Of a DNA stretch of 64,000 nucleotides, positions 1 to 8,406 are shown one piece after another. The stretch is from contig JAQCBH010000003.1 of NCBI GenBank assembly GCA_027621365.1, forward strand, positions 1-64,000, read 5' to 3'. Source of the stretch: Bacteroidota bacterium. Its GTDB lineage: Bacteria; Bacteroidota; Bacteroidia; NS11-12g; UBA955. The position numbers were made by a program, and so were the translations under genes. Each line of letters opens with the position of its first letter. Position 1 is the first letter of the stretch. The notes beneath the pieces were generated by a model that saw only the letters and a list, made by a program, of their open reading frames with translations, was not told the DNA's origin and searched no databases.

Positions 1-282
1 GGCCGCGCGAAGCGCGGCCTCCGCTCCAGCCAACTGAGCCTGAGCCTTATCAGCTTCCAGTACGGCTATCAATTCACCGGCCTGAACCTGATCGCCTTCT
101 TTCTTCAACAAGGCGATGACTCGTCCTCCCACGGCCGTAGACAAGTCGTACTGACCTTCAGCTCGCAATCGGGCAGACGCATAAACCGACTCAACAATGG
201 GTTTGGATTCGATCGTGTAGGTTTCTTGCTTGGATTGGCAGGAGGCTAGCGCCAAAGCCGCGATTAGAAGTTTCCCTCTCAT
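1..282 (-). CDS. HlyD/RND-type efflux periplasmic adaptor (membrane fusion lipoprotein), N-terminal part, truncated by window edge
   Basis: Reverse-strand translation MRGKLLIAALALASCQSKQETYTIESKPIVESVYASARLRAEGQYDLSTAVGGRVIALLKKEGDQVQAGELIAVLEADKAQAQLAGAEAAL: lipobox plus biotinyl-lipoyl-like hairpin. Confidence 0.75.
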   Translation of the reverse strand, partial: MRGKLLIAALALASCQSKQETYTIESKPIVESVYASARLRAEGQYDLSTAVGGRVIALLKKEGDQVQAGELIAVLEADKAQAQLAGAEAALRAA

Positions 283-421
283 GCAAGCGAAGGTACTTCA
301 TTTGTTGAAAGCAACTTGTGACTTTGGTCATGATCCATCCCCGTTTGGACGAATGTTCAATGTCAGAAAAGAAGGCAGAACCACCCCAAACAGTTGAAAT
401 TCCAGGTAGCGTGCGTCGAAA

Positions 422-2092
422 TTATCTACCGTACAAGGTCTCCCCGGCAATGACAGTTGCCTTGACTTTGGTCTTGCGAAGTTTCTCAGCCTCGTCGTTC
501 ATTAGATCTCGGTTGAGAACCACAAAATCGGCTTGAAGCCCTTCTCTCAATTGGCCGATTTGATGCTCTTCAAATCCGGCGTAAGCAGCCCAATGCGTCA
601 TGCCCAACAAGGCATCACGGCGACTCAGGGCTTGAGAGGCGCCAAAAGGTTGACTCAAATTTCCAGCTCGATCGCTTCGAAAAACAGCCGAGTAAAAGGT
701 ATTGAGTGGGTCAAGCGATTCAACAGGGAAATCGGTTCCCAAAGCCAAAATTCCGGCGGTATCCAACAGGCTTTGGTAGGCATAGGCTCCTGGCATTCTC
801 TGCTCACACAATCGAGATTCGGCCCAAGGAGCATCACTGGTGGCATGGGTGGGTTGCACACTGGGAATGATCGAACGGTCAGCGAAATAATGCCAATCGT
901 TGGGATTTACGATTTGGGCGTGCTCCACTCTCCAACGCGCATCATGTCCGGGTTGTAGTATTTGGTGAAAGAGATTCAAAACCAGAGCATTGGCACTGTC
1001 TCCAATGGCGTGTACACAGACTTGAATGCCCTTGTCGCGCAAAAAGTAGGCATACCCACCCAATTCTTGGGGGCTCATCAATTGCAAGCCGCGGTGATGC
1101 AGTCGGTCGCAGTAGTCTTCTTTCAACAAGGCTCCTCGAGAACCAAGAGCTCCGTCTAAGTAAAATTTAACGGCGTGAACCTGCATTCGATCGCTTTGCC
1201 ATTGACCCTGTTGGGCCAAATAGGCAAAGGTCGATTCGCCGGCTGACAACATGACATTCAAGCGAAGATGCAGCTTCTGTTGGTTCTGCAAAGACTGCAA
1301 CCATTGGGCTTGTTCGACACTCAGTCCAGCCTCGTGCAAACTGGTCAACCCAGAGGCCAATGCCAGCTGTTGGGCTTGTTGAACACTTCGAGCCAAGGCA
1401 AGCTCGTTCATAGGAGGAATCCTGTCTTTGATCCAGTCGGCCCAAGCGTCGACGTAAATGCCAGAGAACTGTTCTCCACCTTCTATGACCATGGAAGTGT
1501 CGATCTTCAACAGGCGCTCGGCGGCGCCGTTGAGCCATACAGCATGTCCATCTACGCGAGAAAGGCAGATGGGTGTTTGAGGAAACTGAGCATCCAAATC
1601 GGTTCGAGTGGGAAATTGCCCGCCCCAAAGATTTTGGTCCCATCCGCGGCCAATGATCCAATGGTCTGGGCGCAATGGCTGATCCAACTTCTTCTGCTTC
1701 TTGGCTTGTTTTTTAAGTTCCTTCAAAACGGCTTGAATCGATTCGCAGGCATACAGTTGAGCCTCATTAAGTCCTTGAGCGTATCCCAGGAAATGGCAGT
1801 GGGCGTCTATGAATCCGGGGTACACTACCGCGTTCCCGTAATCGGTTATGGAGGCCTCCGGGAATTTGAAAAGGGCAGAGTCTCGGCTACCTACATAGGC
1901 AATTTGACCGTTTTCGATGACCATCGCTTCAGCGGCCCACTGGGAAGTGTCAGCGGTGTAAATCTGCTTGGCTGTGATGATTTGAATGGGCCTAGTTTGG
2001 GCACCAACATTCAGGCTTACTAGACTCAGTAAAAAAAATAGCCCTATAGCTTTAGGGATAATGGCATTAAAATTGTTAAATAGTCGAAACAC
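422..2092 (-). CDS. Amidohydrolase family protein (YtcJ-like), predicted exported
   Basis: YPGFIDAHCHFLG, DGALGSRGALL, HAIGD, GTDFPVE motifs; signal peptide. No good ATG; GTG at 2092 or TTG at 2128 possible. Confidence 0.85.
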   Translation of the reverse strand: MFRLFNNFNAIIPKAIGLFFLLSLVSLNVGAQTRPIQIITAKQIYTADTSQWAAEAMVIENGQIAYVGSRDSALFKFPEASITDYGNAVVYPGFIDAHCHFLGYAQGLNEAQLYACESIQAVLKELKKQAKKQKKLDQPLRPDHWIIGRGWDQNLWGGQFPTRTDLDAQFPQTPICLSRVDGHAVWLNGAAERLLKIDTSMVIEGGEQFSGIYVDAWADWIKDRIPPMNELALARSVQQAQQLALASGLTSLHEAGLSVEQAQWLQSLQNQQKLHLRLNVMLSAGESTFAYLAQQGQWQSDRMQVHAVKFYLDGALGSRGALLKEDYCDRLHHRGLQLMSPQELGGYAYFLRDKGIQVCVHAIGDSANALVLNLFHQILQPGHDARWRVEHAQIVNPNDWHYFADRSIIPSVQPTHATSDAPWAESRLCEQRMPGAYAYQSLLDTAGILALGTDFPVESLDPLNTFYSAVFRSDRAGNLSQPFGASQALSRRDALLGMTHWAAYAGFEEHQIGQLREGLQADFVVLNRDLMNDEAEKLRKTKVKATVIAGETLYGR

Positions 2093-2138
2093 GGAGCAAC
2101 AAAAGTCTGAAAAACGATTGATGCCCAAAACCCTTTGA

Positions 2139-2624
2139 ATGACACAAGTGAAATTTTATCAAAAACCTTACTTTCTTCTTGCCCTCTTGCTTGTTTTGAC
2201 GGCGGTAGGAATAGGTGCTTATTTGTACATGAAGCCAGCCGAGGTCAAAACCACAGGCAAGGCCGATTTTGAATTGAACTACGCCAATTGGCTTTCTGAG
2301 TTGAATCAGAACCAAGGAGATACGGCCGCCAATCGCTACCAAACCAAAAAGGTAGAATTCACTGCAGCCGTAGCTCAAGTACCTGCAGCCAGCGACACAG
2401 CCCAAATATTCGTGCTGAGCAGCCCTGAAAATGTGTTGGTGCAAGCCGCTTTTGATGCCTCATTGAAAGAGGAATTGGCTGGGGTTGTGGCTGGCGATTC
2501 TCTGCATCTCTTGTGTTCATGTGGCATTACCATGCCCGACCCCGAGTTTGATTTGTTGGGCTCTGAAATCGCGATTCAGCTGACACGCTGCAATCCTTTG
2601 AATTGGAAAAAAACTGAAAATTAA
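2139..2624 (+). CDS. Membrane-anchored OB-fold protein (tRNA_anti-like)
   Basis: N-terminal TM followed by OB-fold-like region (YQTKKVEFTAAVAQVPAAS...FVLSSPENVLVQAAFD). Confidence 0.5.
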   Translation: MTQVKFYQKPYFLLALLLVLTAVGIGAYLYMKPAEVKTTGKADFELNYANWLSELNQNQGDTAANRYQTKKVEFTAAVAQVPAASDTAQIFVLSSPENVLVQAAFDASLKEELAGVVAGDSLHLLCSCGITMPDPEFDLLGSEIAIQLTRCNPLNWKKTEN

Positions 2625-2625
2625 T

Positions 2626-3180
2626 ATGATGAAAACCGATATCTCCTTTTTAGGCTCATTGTTGGCAGTGGCCAGCAGCTTGACCGCCCAAGTGTACCAG
2701 ACCAAAACTGGAAACATTTCATTCGTGAATACCGCGGCGACCGGAAGTTTTGACGCACAAAACAATCAAGTCATTGCAGCCTTATCAACTGAAAATGGAA
2801 CGGTTCAATTTCGCGTTCCTGTCAACTCCTTTCAGTTCAAGAAAGAATTGATGCAGCAGCATTTTCAGGAGAATTACATGGAGTCGGCTACCTTTCCAAA
2901 TGCTTCATTTTCTGGTAAGTTGGTGAATGCATCGGGGGTGAACTTTCAAACTCCAGGTACATACAACGTCAAGGTAAAAGGCGATATGACCATGCACGGA
3001 GTCACCAAAGTCATCGAAGTTCCTGGTCAAATTGTAGTCAGCGCTACCGGTGTAACGCTCAAAGCCAATTTCGATATTTTGTGCAGCGATTACAGCATCA
3101 ATATTCCGCGAAACAACGCTTCTGCCGTTTCAGACAAAGTGGCCATTTCTGTGAATTGCGCCTTAACTCCACGAGCATGA
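2626..3180 (+). CDS. YceI family protein
   Basis: YQTKTGNISFVNTA...GDMTMHGVTKVIEVPG typical of YceI lipocalin-like domain; signal peptide. Confidence 0.85.
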   Translation: MMKTDISFLGSLLAVASSLTAQVYQTKTGNISFVNTAATGSFDAQNNQVIAALSTENGTVQFRVPVNSFQFKKELMQQHFQENYMESATFPNASFSGKLVNASGVNFQTPGTYNVKVKGDMTMHGVTKVIEVPGQIVVSATGVTLKANFDILCSDYSINIPRNNASAVSDKVAISVNCALTPRA

Positions 3181-3830
3181 GAATCTTTATCGTTGTCACA
3201 GCTTTACTGACGGTGGCCTCCTGCAAACACGGGAGTCAACAGCCGGATCCGCCGGTAGGAACGGTCGATGACATTTGTTTTGAGCGCGACATTCTGCCCA
3301 TTTTTCAATCGAATTGTGCCATGAGCGGGTGTCACGATGCCACCACTCAAGCTGACGGTGTTCAGTTGACCTCGTATTCTACCATCATGAATACGGGTGA
3401 GATTGAGCCCGGTAAACCAAATAAGTCAGAGGCTTACGAGGAAATTATCGATGGGAAGATGCCTCCGTATGGTTACACACCCTTGAGTCAGGCCCAAAAG
3501 GATCTCCTGTATCAATGGATCGCCGAAGGCGCCAAAAATGGAGTGGGCTGTCCCAGTACTTGTGATTCGAATTCCTTTACCTACAGTGGCGCGGTTTCCA
3601 AAATCATGGCTCAACGCTGTGTGGGTTGCCACTCGGCTACCAATGCTTCAGGTGGAATTGATTTGAGTTCTCATGCATCCGTGAAGACACAAGCCACTCG
3701 AGGCGCCCTCATGGGTAGCATTCAAGGCAAGGCGCCCTGGAAATTCATGCCCCAAGGCGGAAATTCTTTGAGTGATTGCGAGATAGCCCAAATTCGCAAA
3801 TGGATCGACGCTGGAACTCCCAATGATTAA
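3177..3830 (+). CDS. c-type cytochrome-like lipoprotein (planctomycete-type cytochrome C domains)
   Basis: Lipobox VASC; haem-like motifs NCAMSGCH (Cx4CH) and RCVGCH (CxxCH); ATGA overlap with the upstream stop. Confidence 0.7.
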   Translation: MRIFIVVTALLTVASCKHGSQQPDPPVGTVDDICFERDILPIFQSNCAMSGCHDATTQADGVQLTSYSTIMNTGEIEPGKPNKSEAYEEIIDGKMPPYGYTPLSQAQKDLLYQWIAEGAKNGVGCPSTCDSNSFTYSGAVSKIMAQRCVGCHSATNASGGIDLSSHASVKTQATRGALMGSIQGKAPWKFMPQGGNSLSDCEIAQIRKWIDAGTPND

Positions 3831-4182
3831 ACCCGTTTTAGGTATACTGTTGGCCTTGTCTTTGGGTAGTTGTTACTACGACAACAAGGAAGATATGTAT
3901 GGAGCCTCAGGCCCTTGCGATACGTCGAATGTATCGTATACCACGCACATCAAGCCTTTGATGGATCAACAATGTGTGGGATGTCACGGAGCTACGGCAC
4001 CGTCTGCGGGAATTTCTCTGCACGATTATGCTGCGGTTAAAGCATCGGTCACTAGCGGGAGATTCATTGGTTCCGTTCGCTGGGACGTGGGGTATTCTCC
4101 CATGCCCAAAGGAGGATCGAAATGGACTCCATGTCAAATTCAGCAATTGCTGACTTGGTACCACAATGGAATGCCGCAATGA
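3823..4182 (+). CDS. Small c-type cytochrome-like lipoprotein
   Basis: Lipobox LGSC, QCVGCHGA motif, PMPKGG; similar to second domain of preceding protein. Confidence 0.7.
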   Translation: MIKPVLGILLALSLGSCYYDNKEDMYGASGPCDTSNVSYTTHIKPLMDQQCVGCHGATAPSAGISLHDYAAVKASVTSGRFIGSVRWDVGYSPMPKGGSKWTPCQIQQLLTWYHNGMPQ

Positions 4183-5006
4183 GAAAATTCATTTTAGTCG
4201 CTGGGCTGTTAGCCGCAGGAGTGACCAAGGCACAAGAATCGGCTAACCCCTTGGGTGCCGATTTGGGTCATCAGAGTTTGCGCATTGTCAATCAGCAAAC
4301 GGCCACAGGGCCAGGAGACGGGCATCTGGAATTTTTCATTCAACATCGATTTGGGGACATTGCTCAAGGGGGCTACAATGCCTTTGGGTTTGACCAAAGC
4401 CAAATTCGATTGGGTCTGGATTATGGAATTTCCGATCGTTTGACGACCGGCATAGCTCGCTCGAGCTGGGGCAAAACCTCCAACGCTTATGTCAAGTACC
4501 AATTGGCGGGGTTGAAAGAATCAAGCCGCTGGGATCTCGCATGGCTGAGCGATGTCAGCGTGAATGGGGAGCAGAGCAATGTTTGGGGTTTGGACCCCTT
4601 TTACCCCTCACACCGCCTTCGATTCGTGCATCAGTTGATACTGGGTCGTGAGTGGACTTCGCGGTTTTATGCCGGGATTGTTCCAGGTGTCGTGCACATC
4701 AATTTGGTGGAAACAGCCAATGATCCCAATGACATTCCAACCCTTGGAGCATTTGCTCGGTACTCGGTGAAACCCAAGATGAATTTGACTTGGGAAGCCC
4801 AAAATAGTCTGGCTGTTGGTGCGTCCAAAGCCCTGACTAGCCCACCTATGGCCCTAGGAATCGAATTCCTCGAAGGCCTGCATATTTTTCAACTTAGCCT
4901 TGGAAATGCATTGAGCATGAATGAGGCTTACCTCGTCACTTCCGATCAAGGGCCTTGGGATGCTTCCCACCTGAGATTGGGTTTTAATATCGTTAGAAGA
5001 TGGTAA
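4179..5006 (+). CDS. DUF5777-like outer-membrane beta-barrel protein
   Basis: Signal peptide MRKFILVAGLLAAGVTKAQ; FFIQHRFGDIAQGGYNAFGFDQSQIRLGLDYGI; paralogous to the next gene. Confidence 0.65.
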   Translation: MRKFILVAGLLAAGVTKAQESANPLGADLGHQSLRIVNQQTATGPGDGHLEFFIQHRFGDIAQGGYNAFGFDQSQIRLGLDYGISDRLTTGIARSSWGKTSNAYVKYQLAGLKESSRWDLAWLSDVSVNGEQSNVWGLDPFYPSHRLRFVHQLILGREWTSRFYAGIVPGVVHINLVETANDPNDIPTLGAFARYSVKPKMNLTWEAQNSLAVGASKALTSPPMALGIEFLEGLHIFQLSLGNALSMNEAYLVTSDQGPWDASHLRLGFNIVRRW

Positions 5007-5857
5007 AGCATTGGATAGTGGGAATCAGCCTTTTGGCGGCGTCTTCCTTGTCGGCACAAGATGATTTGTTGGGCGACATGCCCTCTGAGCCCCTGAAAAC
5101 TCCCGTGAATTTTGCCTTCAAAACCACCCGAGTGGTGAATTTGCAGAGTGTAGAAACCTTGGGTATGGGAGTCTTTGATTTTAAGATTCAACACCGATTT
5201 GGTGCTTTGAATTCGGGTGCCTCCAACGCCTTTGGATTGGACTTGGCTACCATTCGCATCGGGGGGGAATACGGTTTGACCCCAAAGGTTACCTTGGGTT
5301 TAGGACGAAGTCCCGTAGAAAAAACCGTAGACGGTTACGCCAAGATCAAATGGGTTCAACAAATGCGCGGTGGCGGGTCTCCCATTTCCGTGTTGACCGT
5401 CGCTTCAGCCGCCTACCGAAACCAAAACTACACAGCAGATCCCTCTACCGTGGAACGACTAGCCTATGTAGGTCAAGTCATCGTGGGTCGAAAATTTAGC
5501 GAGAAATTGAGCGTGCAAGTGGTCCCTTCTGTGGTGCATTACAACTGGGTCAATGTAGCGGTTCCCAATACCCAATTTGCCTTGGGCTTGGGCATGCGAA
5601 GAAAATTAACCATGCGCAGCTCCTTGAACCTGGAGTGGATTCCCGTTTTGTCTGACAAAGGAACGTTCTACAACAGTTTTTCCATCGGAATGGATGTGGA
5701 AACGGGTGGCCACGTGTTCCAAATGGGATTCACCAATTCCATTGGTCTGAGCGAAAACCTATTCCTGACGCGCAATACCACTCAGTGGAACAATGCGGGC
5801 ATTCGCTTTGGCTTCAATATGAGCCGGGTGTTTACCTTGATTGATCCCCGCGATTAA
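5000..5857 (+). CDS. DUF5777-like outer-membrane beta-barrel protein
   Basis: Signal peptide; FKIQHRFGALNSGASNAFGLDLATIRIGGEYGL; paralogous to 4179..5006. Confidence 0.65.
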   Translation: MVKHWIVGISLLAASSLSAQDDLLGDMPSEPLKTPVNFAFKTTRVVNLQSVETLGMGVFDFKIQHRFGALNSGASNAFGLDLATIRIGGEYGLTPKVTLGLGRSPVEKTVDGYAKIKWVQQMRGGGSPISVLTVASAAYRNQNYTADPSTVERLAYVGQVIVGRKFSEKLSVQVVPSVVHYNWVNVAVPNTQFALGLGMRRKLTMRSSLNLEWIPVLSDKGTFYNSFSIGMDVETGGHVFQMGFTNSIGLSENLFLTRNTTQWNNAGIRFGFNMSRVFTLIDPRD

Positions 5858-7125
5858 GTCTTCTGTTTTTCTTTCTGAGCCGAAGGAAATAAGATGTTGT
5901 TGAGAATAAGTCTGTATCCCGCAGAATTGGGGTGCAAATTCAAATCGGTAGGAGGTTCGCCTACCAAGTGTTGGTAATCTTCAGGGTCGTGACCTCCATA
6001 AAAGGTAAAGGTGCCTTTTCCCATTTCTCCGTGAATGTAACGGGCTTCGTTCAGTAGAGCATTTTCACCCATGATCAGCACATCGCTTCGAACCAGCTCT
6101 TTGCGAAAGGCGGTGGTTTGGCCCATGAATCCTTGAATAGTTCGCGTGTGGTTTTGGCACAGAATGCTGGGTATGACATCCCATTTGGCTGAATATTCAA
6201 ACAGGGTAAACAGGTCATTTTCTTCCGTGACACCCCGCGCATTGGGGTCTACATCGATGTCGCTGTATTCGTACACGTAAGGGCTGGTTTCCAAGCGAAA
6301 ATCTTTAAAGGCAAAACAGGCGTTATAATCGAGCTTTTGCTGGGCCAGGGGATCCATAGGTGTGCCATCGAATACCGATTCACAGACGTCTGTGCCCTGA
6401 GCGGCCAAGGCGATATCATAAGTGTCAGTGGCGCTGCACATGGCAAACAGAAAACCACCGCCTAGGCAAAAATCTCGAATGTGTTGGGCCACCGCTCGCT
6501 TGAGCTCGCGGGTGCTGCCGTATCCATGTTTGGCGGCCATGGCTTCCGATTCCGCGACCTCGGCTTGGTACCAGGGGGCCGAAGAATAAGAGGCCCAAAA
6601 CTTTCCGTACTGGCCGGTGAAATCTTCGTGGTGCAGATGCAGCCAATCGTATTCGGCCAATTTCCCGTCTAGAACTTCGTCATCAAAAACCACATCGTAG
6701 GGTATTTCGGCATAGGTCAATACCAAGGTTACTGCGTCGTCCCAGGGTTGCTTGGTTTTGGGAGAGTAGACGGCAATTTTGGGAGCGCTCAGCAGTTTGA
6801 TGGCGTTCATGTTGACCTCGGGGTTGGCCACAGTGCTGAACAAAGCGTTGGCATCGGCCTCGCTGATGACCTCGTATCGAATGCCACGCAATTTGCAGGC
6901 CTCTTCAATGCTGGTTTCGTGGGGAAAGAGGAAGCTTCCGCCGCGGTAATTCAAAACCCAGTTGGCTTCGCCTCCTTGATTGAGCCACCAATAAGTTAGT
7001 CCATACGATTTGAGGTGGTTGAGCTGGGTATCATCCATCGGGATGAGGATGCGGCTCGCCCATGCCGTCGACAGGGTCGCCAGCAGGCAAAGACCCGTTA
7101 GAATGAAATTTTTTGACCTAGCCAT
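5854..7125 (-). CDS. Exported protein of the family usually annotated 'asparagine synthetase B' in Bacteroidota
   Basis: MARSKNFILTGLCLLATLSTAWASRILIPMDDTQLNHLKSYGLTYWWLNQGGEANWVLNYRGGSFLFPHE; GGGFLFAMCSATD. Confidence 0.65.
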   Translation of the reverse strand: MARSKNFILTGLCLLATLSTAWASRILIPMDDTQLNHLKSYGLTYWWLNQGGEANWVLNYRGGSFLFPHETSIEEACKLRGIRYEVISEADANALFSTVANPEVNMNAIKLLSAPKIAVYSPKTKQPWDDAVTLVLTYAEIPYDVVFDDEVLDGKLAEYDWLHLHHEDFTGQYGKFWASYSSAPWYQAEVAESEAMAAKHGYGSTRELKRAVAQHIRDFCLGGGFLFAMCSATDTYDIALAAQGTDVCESVFDGTPMDPLAQQKLDYNACFAFKDFRLETSPYVYEYSDIDVDPNARGVTEENDLFTLFEYSAKWDVIPSILCQNHTRTIQGFMGQTTAFRKELVRSDVLIMGENALLNEARYIHGEMGKGTFTFYGGHDPEDYQHLVGEPPTDLNLHPNSAGYRLILNNILFPSAQKEKQKT

Positions 7126-7454
7126 ACCAGTGCTACTCCAATTATGAGCGAAGCCGCCCCATAGGTCATTCCCAATTTCCATTCTCCTGCTTGCAGGTAG
7201 CGCAAGATTTCCAATCCAAATCCAGAGAAGGTTGTGAACCCGCCCAGAAACCCAACCGTTACCGCCAATCTCAGCCCTTCGGGTTGAATGCGGGACCAGC
7301 AAAACCCCATCAGCAAACAGCCCAGCAAGTTGGCGGTGAAGGTGGCCCATGCAAACTCTTGCACCGAGAAGGGTAGGCGTTGCCCCAAAGCCCAGCGGCT
7401 TAAACTTCCCAGCCCTCCGGCGAGTCCAATTCCTACAGCATTCAATAGGCTCAT
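7098..7454 (-). CDS. crcB: Fluoride efflux transporter CrcB/FluC
   Basis: GGLGSLSRWALGQ, TFTANLLGCLLMG, GFLGGFTTFSGFGLE motifs. Confidence 0.92.
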   Translation of the reverse strand: MSLLNAVGIGLAGGLGSLSRWALGQRLPFSVQEFAWATFTANLLGCLLMGFCWSRIQPEGLRLAVTVGFLGGFTTFSGFGLEILRYLQAGEWKLGMTYGAASLIIGVALVWLGQKISF

Positions 7455-7470
7455 GCCGTGAAATTACACC

Positions 7471-7478
7471 TAAATTTG
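7471..7478 (+). promoter_or_regulatory. -7 box TAAATTTG, 4 nt from start codon
   Basis: TAAATTTG-TGCT-GTG (FNR-like gene). Confidence 0.75.
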
Positions 7479-7482
7479 TGCT

Positions 7483-8220
7483 GTGAAAGTGCAATTGGTC
7501 TCCTTCTTCGACGAAAGTCCCCGCGTTCGGCGTTTTCGCTTTCGTTACGAATTGGAGCCAGAAGCCTTTGAAGAAGGGGTCGCTGCCTACCGCCAATACG
7601 CCGGATTGCCCGCCTCAGATCCTATCTATCGACCGGGTCAATACGTCAGTTTGCTGGCAGAAGGCGTTTTTGAACATGCCCGATCGTACAGCATCTGCCA
7701 GTGGTGGCCCCATCTCGAATTCGAATTGTGCATCGTCTTAAACCAAGAGGGAGCATTTACCCGCTGGTTGTTTGAGCAAAAAGCCGGTGCTGTGTTGGAC
7801 TGTACCCCGCCCCTGGGTCGCTTCGTATTAGAAGAAGATTCACTTGACACGCGGCTGGTCTTCATCGCGACAGGAACGGGGTTGGCACCCTTGATTCCCA
7901 TGGTAGAGCAGGCCTTGAAGCGCGGCCATCAACAGGTTCACTTGTACGCCGGTCATCGCTTCACTGAAGACGAATTATTTGCAAAAGAATTGCAGAATCT
8001 GCAAGCCGAATTTCCCCAATTCGAGTACGTAGCCACCGGTAGCCGAGAGCCCATTCGGGGCCAGCAGGGTTATGTTCACGCCTTGTACGAACAGCACTTG
8101 ACGCCTCAGCCCATTCGCTTCTACGCCTGCGGATGGAAAGCCATGCTCAACGAATGCCGAGATCGACTCAAGCAGGCAGGGTTTACACGTCGCGATTATC
8201 GCATTGAAGCCTACGATTGA
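7483..8220 (+). CDS. Ferredoxin--NADP reductase-like FAD/NAD-binding oxidoreductase
   Basis: RPGQYVSLLAEG, RSYSIC, FIATGTGLAPLIPMVEQAL; GTG start. Confidence 0.85.
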   Translation: MKVQLVSFFDESPRVRRFRFRYELEPEAFEEGVAAYRQYAGLPASDPIYRPGQYVSLLAEGVFEHARSYSICQWWPHLEFELCIVLNQEGAFTRWLFEQKAGAVLDCTPPLGRFVLEEDSLDTRLVFIATGTGLAPLIPMVEQALKRGHQQVHLYAGHRFTEDELFAKELQNLQAEFPQFEYVATGSREPIRGQQGYVHALYEQHLTPQPIRFYACGWKAMLNECRDRLKQAGFTRRDYRIEAYD

Positions 8221-8406
8221 GCCAAAGCTGGGACTTGAACAGCGGAGCAGGGATTGCGGCCCTTGGCGATCTAGGCTTAAAATTTGGTAATTCAATGACT
8301 TGTCCCGTATACTTGCAACCGAATCGACGGCCAATGCCTGAAATTCATCCCCCTATTTTAATGATTTTAATCGCAGAGGCTTAGACCTCTTTCCAATACA
8401 CAATTC

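Noticed and set aside
1268-2023. 251-aa plus ORF antisense to the amidohydrolase
   Set aside because: Shadow ORF; the minus-strand protein has clear catalytic motifs.
7483-8220. Considered as PaaE reductase for paaABCD
   Set aside because: Has FAD/NAD domains only; no C-terminal 2Fe-2S cysteine motif, and over 40 kb away.
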